Positions 55,529 to 64,000 of a stretch of DNA of 64,000 nucleotides are shown here, in pieces. Below the pieces are notes generated by a model, which saw nothing but the letters and a program-made list of their open reading frames with translations, ran no database searches and was not told where the DNA came from. The position numbers and the translations under genes were made by a program. How positions within the stretch are numbered: position 1 is the first letter of the stretch; each line of letters begins with the position of its first letter. The stretch lies in contig VIIQ02000148.1 of assembly GCA_007449985.2 (NCBI GenBank), positions 124,001 through 188,000 on the forward strand, in the 5' to 3' direction. This DNA comes from Desmodesmus armatus (Eukaryota; Chlorophyta; Chlorophyceae; Sphaeropleales; Scenedesmaceae).

Positions 55529-58182
55529 ATGGGGTAAGGCCTGCACTGTCTCTCAGTATGGGACGAAGCGCCCTTCACGTCTAGCTCACGCCTAGGCCAG
55601 TGCTGTCAAGGAGTGGTCGTGCCAGTCGTGGTGCTAGTGCTGCTACTGCTGTTGGTCACCTCACGGGTGACCCCAGCCCAACGCAGCAAGCCACGCTGTG
55701 CCAGCACGTCTTGCAGTCATCATACCCAATACATACCATCCTTTGGTTCTTCTCACATTCCTGATCACCTGTCTGTTTGGCTGGGGTGCAGGCTGAAGGC
55801 CGCTGTTGGTCAGTTGTTGATGATGGCAGTGATTCTGTCAGGGGGTGCCCTGTACACGCGGCACCACGTGAACAGCCTGAAGCGAGCTGACTTTACGCAG
55901 CTGGAGTACTTTGAAGACAGTAAATCGGGTGAGACAGCCCAGCATGCCCCCTCTGGGAAGGGGTGTGTGTGGGGTGGTGTGGGGGGGGGGGGGGGGGAGG
56001 GGGGGGGGGGCTCAGTGATTTCCACATGGTGCGTAGTGAACTGCAAACAGCCTGAAGCATACTGGATTTAAAGCTGGACTGCTGTGATGACAGCAAACTG
56101 CAGTCACCCAGCTGGGTGAGACACCCAAGCATGCCCCATCTGGGAAGGGGGGTGGGTGGGTGGGTGACTTGGTGACGGGGTGGGGGGTGGGGGGGGGGCT
56201 GTGGGTTAGAGATATGGTGTGGTGTCCTGATAGGTCACTGAAATGTCAGGAAAAGCAGCATGATGCGCAGTCGTGGTCTTGGCTGAAGACGCTCATCCGA
56301 CAGCTGTTGAGGAGGCTGGGGTGCATGAGGGGGGCAGCAGGGGGTGCGGTGGGGTGTGCGGGTGGGTGGGTGGGATGGGGGAGCGGGGGGGGGGGGGGGG
56401 TCACACGGGACTCATCCTTTGCCCGCATGACCCACCTGAAAGGTTACGCTGCTATACACTGTCGTGTGGCATGCTGGCAGGTTTGGCAGCTGTCAGTGCT
56501 GGCCAGCTAAAAGTATCAGCCCCCTCACATGATCCCGTGCTGAACTCTGACACCCTGGCATGTGTTGTCTGCTACGGGGGGGGGGGGGACTTGGAAGGCC
56601 TGTCAAAACTTGCACATCTCATGTCCTTGCAAATCGTGACCGCTGTCTGCAACCTCTGCCCTTTCTTGTACCGCACACCCTTACCAAACCATGATTCATG
56701 GCCCTGCTCCCGCTCCACCCTTACTCTCTGCCTCCAAGAACTGGCCCCACCCCCTCCCGGCCGTGATTCGTTTGGCACATGTTGACCAACCATTACGCTG
56801 CCCTCTGCCCCCACTACCAACCATCACGCGACCCTTACCCTGTGCTCTGTGCCGCCAGGCAATGGCACCCCTTCCCGGCCCTCACACCATGTGGCACACG
56901 TTGACCAACTATCATGCTGCCATCTGCTCTTGCTCGGCCCGAGTCTGTGCTCTGTGTCCCCAGGCAATAGCACCCCTTCCTGGCCCTTGCACCATGTGCC
57001 ACACGTTGACCAACAGAATATCATGATGCATAACCAAGACATCAGCATGATGCTGCCCTTCCGCTAAATTCTCGCCCTGTGCTCTGTGCCCCCAGGCAAT
57101 GGCACCCCTTCCCGGGCCTCGTTCCGTGCTGGACACGTTGACCAACCATCATGCTGCCATCTGCTCCTGCTCAACCCTTGTCTTGTACTCTGTGCCCCCA
57201 GGCAACGGCACCCGCTACAGGGTGCTGACCCGCTCCTCTGACACTGGCGGAGCCTCCTTCACTGTTGAGGTGCTGTCGCGCGCTGGAGTGGTGGGCTTCC
57301 TGCCTGACCTGTCTGGCAGCACACCTGAGCACAGCCACACGGCCGGGCAGCAGGTAAGCCTTACAGTCACAGTTACAGTAACTGGGCACGGCACAGCCGT
57401 GCAACCCACAAGGGCGTCAGGAGCTCATGGGGTAATCGACCCAAAGGCCATCGATTTCGAGAACAGAATCAAGAGCCTCTTACCTGACAGCACAGACAGG
57501 CAGTGCCGCACAGTACCCCTGTCACATGGTACCGCTGTTATGCACTATCTGATACAGAGTGTGTCACCCAGTAGCTCTGTCATGCAGTGGTGCACAACCT
57601 TATCGCGCAGCACCTCTGTCACACACTACAGCACAAGGCAGTACATCACACATTGAGAGACACAGTGCCAGCCTTGGGGCCCAAGCACTAGCCACTCTCC
57701 ACACTGAATCAACGGAATATGCTGCTGCTAATTGCCTGTTGCTGATTGTTGCCTGCTTGCTCCTATGAACGTTGAGCAGGAGACTCTGGCAGTGCAGCAG
57801 GGGCGGCTGGGGTACTGGATCGGCCACAACAAGAGCAACACACGGGAGCTAGGACCTGGCGAGACACTGACGATACCAGCAGGTGGGGGTGCGGTGGTTG
57901 TGTCTGAGTGAGTGATTGAGATCTCATCGCTGTGTGTTTGTGTGAGAGGGGAGGGGAGGGGGAAGGAGGGAGGAGGAACTTGCTTGTGACTCGTGAGAGC
58001 GGCGACGCTTGGCAGTTGTGGATGTGTGGCTTGCTGGTTGGAACCAGCAAGGTGTGGGGCACAAAAGCCTGAACATCAGCAGCAGGAGCAGTAGCAGTAG
58101 CAGCAGCAGCAGCAGCAGCAGTGGGGCTGCCATCGCAGCTTTGTTGCCACTGGCACCTCACCTCTGCTGTGCAACACAGTAC

Positions 58183-58247
<65 letters not shown>

Positions 58248-58808
58248 CTGCCCCTGTTGCTGCTGCTGCTGCCGGCGCCACTGCTGTGTCTCTGTCCTGC
58301 AGGCGAGGTCCATGCCATCTACAATGCAGCCAACAGCACTGACCTGCTGTACACACTCACACACACGCCAGCAGGGCCCATGGGCGAGGCATTCTTCGAA
58401 AACTTTGCAGGTGAGGGTAGGGCTGTTTGTTGCTGCCGATATGTGTGTGTGTGTGCCAGGAGGGGGGCCATCTGAACCAGATGGTTGAGCTCGTACTTCC
58501 TCAGCATACGTATGCCATGCCAGGCAGTGTGTGGATGTATGGATCACATAGACGACCATACACATTGTGCTGGCTTGATGCTGCACCACGCAACCTTGAA
58601 GGCACACTGTGCATGCGGCCAGTTTAGTAAGAGTCACGGCACTGGGTGCCATAGGGGGCCTTTTTCAGGGGTGTGGTGAGGGACCTTTATCTGGGTTAGG
58701 TGTGTTGGCACCACCCACTATATGCAGTGTCACAACCGCCAGCATCAAGGCTGGGTCTGCTGGTCACCAGCTGAGTCGCTGATTTTTGCAACTGCCGCTG
58801 CTGCGAAT

Positions 58809-58841
<33 letters not shown>

Positions 58842-59159
58842 CGTGCCTCATCAGGCCTAGGTTGGGACTACGGCAGCCTCGACCGCATCCACCCCCTGCA
58901 GATCCTGGTGATATTTGATGGCTCAGCCACTCAGCTGAAAGACCTGAGCGGGTGGTTGGACCCTCTGGTGAAGCGTGTGCTCCTGCCTGTGGCCCAGTAC
59001 CTAGGGTTCAAAGCAGACTACCCCAGCCACAGGAGCAAAGGCGGGGGTGCGAAGGCGGCAGCAGCAGCTGCCGGCCAGCAGCAGCAGCAGCAGAACGAGG
59101 TGGAAGGGGAAGAGGAGGAGGTTGTGGGCTCAGGTGATAGAAATCATGAAGAGCTCTGA
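55529..59159 (+). CDS. Membrane-anchored cupin-domain protein
   Basis: Exons: 55529-55533 (ATGGG, inferred), 55792-55928, 57202-57353, 57780-57882, 58303-58410, 58855-59159; 269 residues with all phases matching. An N-terminal membrane anchor, LKAAVGQLLMMAVILSGGAL, is followed by a single cupin barrel. Motif 1 is HSHTAGQQETLAVQQG (HxH, Glu five residues on, then Gly) and motif 2 is GETLTIPAGEVHAIYN, a perfect G-x5-P-x-G-x2-H-x3-N. The His and Glu residues could bind a metal, so an enzyme (dioxygenase or isomerase type) or a sugar/storage-type cupin are both possible; the function is not known. The C-terminus is Gln/Glu-rich and ends DRNHEEL. The 5-base first exon is the least certain part: it is chosen because acceptor, phase and a GTAAGG donor fit, but an upstream exon is possible. 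Confidence 0.8.
56045..56135 (+). repeat. Copy of cupin exon 2 3' edge plus intron start
   Basis: AACAGCCTGAAGC.. at 56045 repeats the exon from 55872, and GGGTGAGACA.CCCA.GCATGCCC at about 56114-56135 repeats the donor and intron start from 55926. Offset about 185 bp. The copied codons contain changes that break the frame. Confidence 0.85.
56850..57201 (+). repeat. Three copies of the cupin exon 3 acceptor edge
   Basis: GTGCTCTGTG(C/T)C.CCAGGCAA with GCACCC at about 56840-56872, 56945-56975 and 57079-57110, ahead of the real acceptor at 57201. All carry the GGCAA(T/C)(G/A)GCACC exon start, and each is followed by a shared CACGTTGACCAAC tail. Confidence 0.9.
58185..58250 (+). repeat. (CTG)n microsatellite in cupin intron 4
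   Basis: About 19 CTG units followed by broken CTG units up to 58275, close to the exon 5 acceptor at 58302. A second (CTG)9-10 run at 58811-58840 stands 14 bases before the next acceptor at 58854. Confidence 0.93.
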
Positions 59160-60300
59160 GAGTCTCTCATGTGGGGGTTTTTTGTGGCTTTTTAAAGCTC
59201 CAAGAACTCGATTTGCGATTGTGTTGGCCAGACTGTGTCATCATGCAATCGACTGAATATTGACACTGTTGCATGGCTGTGCTTGCACTGAGGGACTTGG
59301 TTGCATTAGAGAAAACATTCAGACAGTGCTCTTTGTGAAGTTGCCTGTGTTGATGCATTTTGCAACTGTTGGAGGCAGGGGTACTAATATACTAACTGGG
59401 TTATAGTATTAGTACCCCTGGTTGGAGGCTTCAGAATGGAGAAGCATGACCGGGGGTGGCCTGGACTGGACCCACCCCAAAATCTGCTGCAGCAGTACTG
59501 TGTACACAGCACCCGTCACTAGTGACCTGATAGGGAACAGAGGGCTCAGGTCAGGACCTCTTCATTGCTGAAACAGTCTAGCAGGGCAGTGTGGAGGTTT
59601 TCTTTTGGTTTGTAGTTGATCATAAAAGGATTCATAAGCACATCAGCGCTAAAGGTCTGCCAGACTGGCATGATTTGTCATCATGTATGTACGAACACGG
59701 TGCACAAATAGCTCGAAGCAGGTTCAAACAGTCTAAGGTGCTTTTAAATGCAATCTACAAGTTCGGCAGAGCTGCCAGCGAGCTGTCCTGCCGAAGGACA
59801 CAACGGTCTAGCAACTGCCCGCCAAAGGTTGCCTTCAACGGGATGATGCCCTCATGATTCAGTTACATGAGCTCTATTGACGCATGAATTCACGCCATCT
59901 GCTTGTTCATCCGTGCTCGCGTGGGACAAGGCTTTCGCTGTGGGCTCTAGTTCAACAGAGGGGCGAAACAATGGATGTCAATATGTCTTAGCGTCTTTTG
60001 AATCTTTATCAGACTTTGAAGGAGTTGCGGAGGCCAGGCGAAGCTGCACAAGGATTTGGCGCCACAGCTGCTGCCCTGTGAGTGCCAAAAGTGTTGAACC
60101 TGCCCCACTGCTCGAAGCTGCTGTATGCTTGACGCTTCGGATGCTACATGATGCTCTGATGTGATGGAGCACCATCATCTCTGCCTGTCTGTCTGTCTGC
60201 AGGGGCTTCCTTTTCAGTGGCAGCAGCAGTGGCAGCAGGGGGCACAGCACCAAGCACACCTACAGTACCCAGACACCACAGCACATACAGCAAGCAGCAG
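59160..60300. other. No gene recognised; one hairpin
   Basis: 3' flank of the cupin gene and upstream region of the next gene. At 59376-59389 and 59407-59420, CAGGGGTACTAATA and TATTAGTACCCCTG form perfect 14-bp arms around a 17-base loop. A frame at 59591-59857 has lower GC and no recognisable domain. Confidence 0.5.
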
Positions 60301-60307
60301 CATATAT
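60301..60307 (+). promoter_or_regulatory. TATA-like box before the cysteine-rich protein gene
   Basis: CATATATAAC, 45 bases ahead of the ATG at 60352. The distance is short for a TATA box plus UTR, so this is tentative. Confidence 0.3.
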
Positions 60308-60351
60308 AACAGCTGTATCACCAGCAGCAGCAGCAGCAGCGGCAGCGATCA

Positions 60352-62022
60352 ATGAGGCCAAACAGGCGCTCTGCAGCAGCACAGGCACTAGCAGCCCTCC
60401 TGCTGTGCCAAGCAGCAGCCAGCTGCCTCGCAGCCCATGGCCCGGGGCAAGTGGGGCTCAAAGGCATCCCTGTATGTGCTGCCGGCCTCGATGCATGCGG
60501 CATGCACGGCTGCTTCACCCCCCTACTGTCAAAGTGTGACCCCAGCAATGGCTGCATCTCGATAAAGATCCTCACACAGTTGTCAGCTTTCGTGCGTTTT
60601 GGTGGGAACGCAGCAGACCATGCAGGGGCATGCCCTATTGGCTTTGCCAACAAGTGTGGGGATGAGTATTGCGGCATGGGTGAGATCTGTTCCGGAGGCA
60701 GCTGCCAGACCAACACCCCAGCCATATTCACAGCCCATAAGGTCCGCAACTCAGCAACAGCAGCAAAGGCAGCCTGCCTGGCGGCTCGATACGGCACCGC
60801 AGCATGTTCTGGAGACATCACAGACATGACCGTCGTGGAGTGCAACGGAATCGGGGTGCCGTCAGTCAAGGGAATATTCTGTTTCCAGTCTCAGCTGTTC
60901 AACTGCGCAGTGCAGCCAGGCGGATCAGCCACATTCACCTGCAGAGGCATCGCAGGGTTAACACAAGCCGTGACTGAAGTGTGGAACAGTACCATCAACA
61001 CCGCAGCGCAGGTGGCAGCAGATGTAGCCGATGCAATCGCCAAGCAGGAGCAGCAGCAGGCTGTCGCAGCAGTGACCGCCAACAAGGCGCAGCTCGCAGC
61101 AACAGGCGGCGTGCCGATGGTGCTGTCAGATGCAGTCACGCCCCAGGGTGGGGCCGGCAGCGGCAGCAACAGCGGCAGAGGAGAGGTGTGGCGTGTGGGG
61201 GCCAATGCAGCCCTTGGAAGCCTCTCTCACGTTGTGAGGGACAAGATATCTCCCTCAGGAGAGGGAGGACCCATACTGCAGCCGATCTTCCAGAATCTGG
61301 CGAATATGGTTACGAATGCCTCTAAGTCGCTGCTGAATATCACGGCGGAGGGTGTGAACGGGGCGACCGAGAGTGTGAAGAGCAAGTATCAGTCGACATT
61401 TGACTTGGGGCCGCCACCGATCAGGGACGCTGGGGAGGTGCCGCGTGCGACTTGTGTGATACTGGTGAGTGCGGTTTGTGGGGTTGTGAGTGGGCATGTG
61501 AATTGTGAGTGGGTGTGGGTGTGCATATGAGTCTGGGATTGAAAGGACACGGGGGTATGGGAGTGGGTTAGCAAAGGTAGAAAGCTGGAGAACAAGCACT
61601 GCAGCCACAATCTGAAGGGGTAAGCTGAACGAGCATGATGGCAAACCACTCTTTTGGTGTGCTGAGGGTGGGGTTGCAGTCCCTTACAACACGTTACGAC
61701 CCAAAACATGAGCTTATTACCCCTTTCTGGCACACTATGCTCATGAGAAAGCCTGGCAGTTTGTACAAGTCTGGTACCCAATGCGTGCAAGTTGTGTTGG
61801 GGGTGCTGGCTGCTGGCAGGCGCGGCGCAATAAACTACATGAACGTGACTTGCCGTATGTAAGGGGTAACACTGGGCCAGTTGTATCCAGGGCGGCTGCA
61901 CCCACTGTCATCGTTCAGCCACCGTGGCCGACTTGTGACTTCTTGCTTTTTGCTGCTATCACTGCTGAAATCGTCTTCCGCAGGCAAGCCTCCTGTCAGC
62001 AGCGCTATTGCTGGTGTTGTGA
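60352..62022 (+). CDS. Secreted cysteine-rich protein with hydrophobic C-terminal tail
   Basis: Two exons: 60352-61464 and 61984-62022, 383 residues. Signal peptide at 1 to about 27 (SAAAQALAALLLCQAAASC). The mature N-terminal half has about fifteen Cys, including PVCAAGLDACGMHGC and NKCGDEYCGMGEICSGGSC, which would form disulphides outside the cell. The second half is Ala/Gln/Ser-rich and helical, with N-glycosylation sites (NST, NAS, NIT). Splicing adds ASLLSAALLLVL as the last residues, so the protein would end in a hydrophobic tail of GPI-signal or membrane-anchor type. Without splicing the frame runs on to a stop at 61528-61530 and lacks the tail. I do not recognise the family; a surface or cell-wall role is inference. 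The ATG is the first in frame and gives a clean signal peptide. Confidence 0.72.
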
Positions 62023-62490
62023 GCAATTGCATACTGCCAAACACGACAGTGGAACCTGCCAAGTAACTCAGGCGGCAGCGCCAGCAGCAGCAAAGCAGCA
62101 GCAGCGCTGCAACTGATGCTGTGCAGCCCTACAGGACAAGACGTGAGCAGCAGCGTCTCCGGGCAGCAAATCAACTGGGAGCAGGAGAGGGGCTGCTGCT
62201 CCACAGCTTTGCTGCTCTGCTGTGCATTCAGGATGTTTCACTCCTGTACTGTTTTTTTGACAGGCAGGACAGCACCTGCACTGCTTGCACCCTTTTTGCG
62301 CATGACCAACATTCGTGCTGGAGTGTTGCAGCACAACCTCATGCTGAGCGATTGGCAGCACAGCAGGGAATTACAACCCTGCGTGGTTTGGCTCCTTGCA
62401 CAGCCTGCAGCAGCAATGGAGCCAGCCTTGGCAGCAATACAGTTGCAGCAGCGACATCAGTGTGCGCTGCCCTAGCAGCAGAAGCAATGC

Positions 62491-62495
62491 TGTAA
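62491..62495 (+). terminator. TGTAA, possible polyadenylation signal
   Basis: TGTAA about 470 bases after the spliced stop. Another TGTAA at about 61857 would serve the unspliced form ending at 61530. Confidence 0.35.
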
Positions 62496-62499
62496 GCAT

Positions 62500-63546
62500 T
62501 GCGGTCAGTGGCAGCAGTGGCACACCCCAGCAGCAGTGCAGTTTGTGGCAGCAGTAGCGGTGTGCACACGTGGTGACTGAGGAGGGAGCCCTGTGTGGGG
62601 TATGCCGTGCGATACCCGGCTGGACAGAACCCTAGCCGCATGCTGGTGATGTATGTCCTGATGAAGCTTTGCATTGTGTGTCTTGTGTGCATTCAGGGTT
62701 TAGGGGTGTGTCTTGTTAGCCCTGGCTGCTTGCCAGGCTGTTTGCATTTCACGCAGCGATTTAAACGTTCGTTTGTCATAAAGCTTGTACTCCTGCAGCC
62801 CTGTGTTGCTTGTTTGGGGCATGTGGTATTGCCATTACCGGGAAAGGAACCCAACTTGTTGAATCCATGACTGTTGTATCCTCAGGATCTGTCTTTACAG
62901 ACAAATAGCTAGCTTTGTGGTGACCTGTCCAGAGATCCAACGGAGATCTGATCTATTAGTCAGGGGTTGGGTGTGGCGGGTAAACCCTAGGCTCTGGGTT
63001 TTACCAGTTGCCCTCGCCCAAGCTGTTGATGAGATATTTTGCATGCATAGTAGGATGCTTTGATTGTCAGTGCCTTTCTGGACTGCTTATATCTTGCGTC
63101 ACCCTCCTGCTCATGCGTTGTGATGACATGAGTTGCGATGCAGCTTACAGAGATGATGTTGTGTGTTGCTGTAGATGTTGTTGCGGCAGCGTCATGGCCA
63201 CTCTGTCAAGACTGTGTTGATTAGCTTGTTGACCTGGCCCATTGACCGCAGGCCTCAGCAGGTGCAAGGCCGCCAGCGGCTGTCTAGGCTGCTCATTGAG
63301 TTAGTAGCGCTACATGGTGGATTTTATACGACTGAACCTCCTGCTCCCTGCATCATGCAATTGCAGTCAGTAATTGGATGTTACACAGAACATCAACAAT
63401 GGGGAGCCAACAAAAGGCTCAGCGGGCAGTCAGTGACGCCCACAAACAAAGTCGATGGAGTGCTGTTAGGGGGGCTGTCAAAGGTGGTGCCAAGGGGCAC
63501 CCTCTCACTCACAATCCAAGGGGGAGGGAGGGGCAGGGCGATGTAC
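62500..63546. other. No gene recognised
   Basis: One kb without clear coding structure. The plus frame 63175-63627 overlaps the better minus exon and shows no domain. The minus gene ending the window may have further exons here that I could not place. Confidence 0.4.
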
Positions 63547-63867
63547 CTCTCAACAAGAAGCAGTGCCCCAACCACACCCTGGTTGGCTGCGCCCTGCACC
63601 AGCAGGTCCCACCACACCAAGCAATAGGCTGACAGGCAGACAGCCACACCACCAGCAAAGGCAAATTTCAAGGTAGAAGAATACAGAACCCTGCACGTCA
63701 CGTACATCACATGTGACTGAACCCCCTCCCCAGGCCGAAACACCACCAGCAAAGCCAGGTGCGGCCAGCAGCTGTTCGCCCCTCCAGGCTGCACATGTGG
63801 GACTTACGGCACAGGCGGCCGCCTGGCATGGGGCTGATGGTGGCATGTCTGCTGCTTGCGGCGACAC
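63547..63867 (-). CDS. Fragment of an unidentified membrane protein
   Basis: Two exons proposed on minus: 63867-63808 (CRRKQQTCHHQPHARRPP) and 63690-63547, which reads FAFAGGVAVCLSAYCLVWWD then LLVQGAANQGVVGALLLVER, at least one and perhaps two membrane segments. Splice sites are good (GCAG acceptors, GTAAGT and GTACAT donors) and phases agree. A partial copy of the second exon (GCTTTGCTGGTGGTGTTTCG) lies in between at about 63735-63757, as in the other genes of this window. The gene continues beyond 64000 and probably below 63547. No family is assigned. Confidence 0.4.
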
Positions 63868-64000
63868 CTGCACATGTACACATAGCAGTCGTCAGCAACC
63901 TGTTACACTGCACATGCAGTATGTTTGCTGCCCAAAGCAGCAGCAGCAGCAGCCCAGGAACGACACACGACTCGCGCACAGCAGTGGCAGCCGCTGCAGC

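Noticed and set aside
58009..58488. Poly-Cys and poly-Ala frames around 58.2 kb
   Set aside because: Translations of the intronic (CTG)n microsatellite.
1..64000. Transposase, reverse transcriptase, CRISPR arrays, rRNA or tRNA genes
   Set aside because: No recognisable motif or array of these kinds was seen; the gene-poor blocks may hold decayed elements but nothing supports a named family.

Overview
The window is nuclear DNA of a green alga, most likely a chlorophycean of the Chlamydomonas/Haematococcus type. Evidence: every recognisable gene is split by many GT-AG introns; an LHCSR photoprotection gene is present; hydroxypyruvate reductase carries a mitochondrial-type leader and no C-terminal SKL; several genes are followed by TGTAA, the polyadenylation signal usual in this group; and long C/G homopolymers and (CAG/CTG)n runs are everywhere. 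The species call is inference.

Layout. 1-2374 (minus): 5' part of a mitochondrial carrier (SLC25) with a minisatellite in an intron. 3222-12719 (plus): HPR1, ten exons, complete. 13499-17617 (plus): TPR protein with a thylakoid-lumen type leader, eight exons. 17.9-20.7 kb: no gene recognised. 20756-33391 (minus): large KH-domain RNA-binding protein, thirteen exons, one 4.6-kb intron. 34842-40310 (plus): SPO11-2, the meiotic Top6A-like DNA cleavage subunit. 41668-43523 (minus): LHCSR. 43.8-46.8 kb: no gene. 46808-52065 (plus): secreted subtilisin-type protease, twelve exons. 52.1-55.5 kb: no gene, repeats and hairpins. 55529-59159 (plus): membrane-anchored cupin protein. 60352-62022 (plus): secreted cysteine-rich protein with a hydrophobic C-terminal tail. 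63547-63867 (minus): fragment of an unidentified membrane protein that continues beyond the window.

The genes do not form one pathway. HPR1 (photorespiration), LHCSR (excess-light quenching) and the lumen TPR protein all concern photosynthesis, but neighbourhood means little in an algal nuclear genome.

The most unusual feature is intron structure. In six of the genes, introns hold partial, diverged copies of the neighbouring exon edge together with its splice site. Copies of an exon's 5' edge lie upstream of it and copies of its 3' edge lie downstream. In HPR1 almost every intron shows this, once with a regular 139-146 bp period. Introns often start with a G-run just after the donor and end with a C-run just before the acceptor. 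Short-spacer palindromes are common in the non-coding DNA.

Three single-base losses in C-runs break otherwise perfect reading frames in the carrier and the KH gene. They look like assembly errors rather than gene death. Exon borders were placed by eye from splice consensus and reading-phase continuity; phases match across every junction listed, except at the flagged frameshifts.
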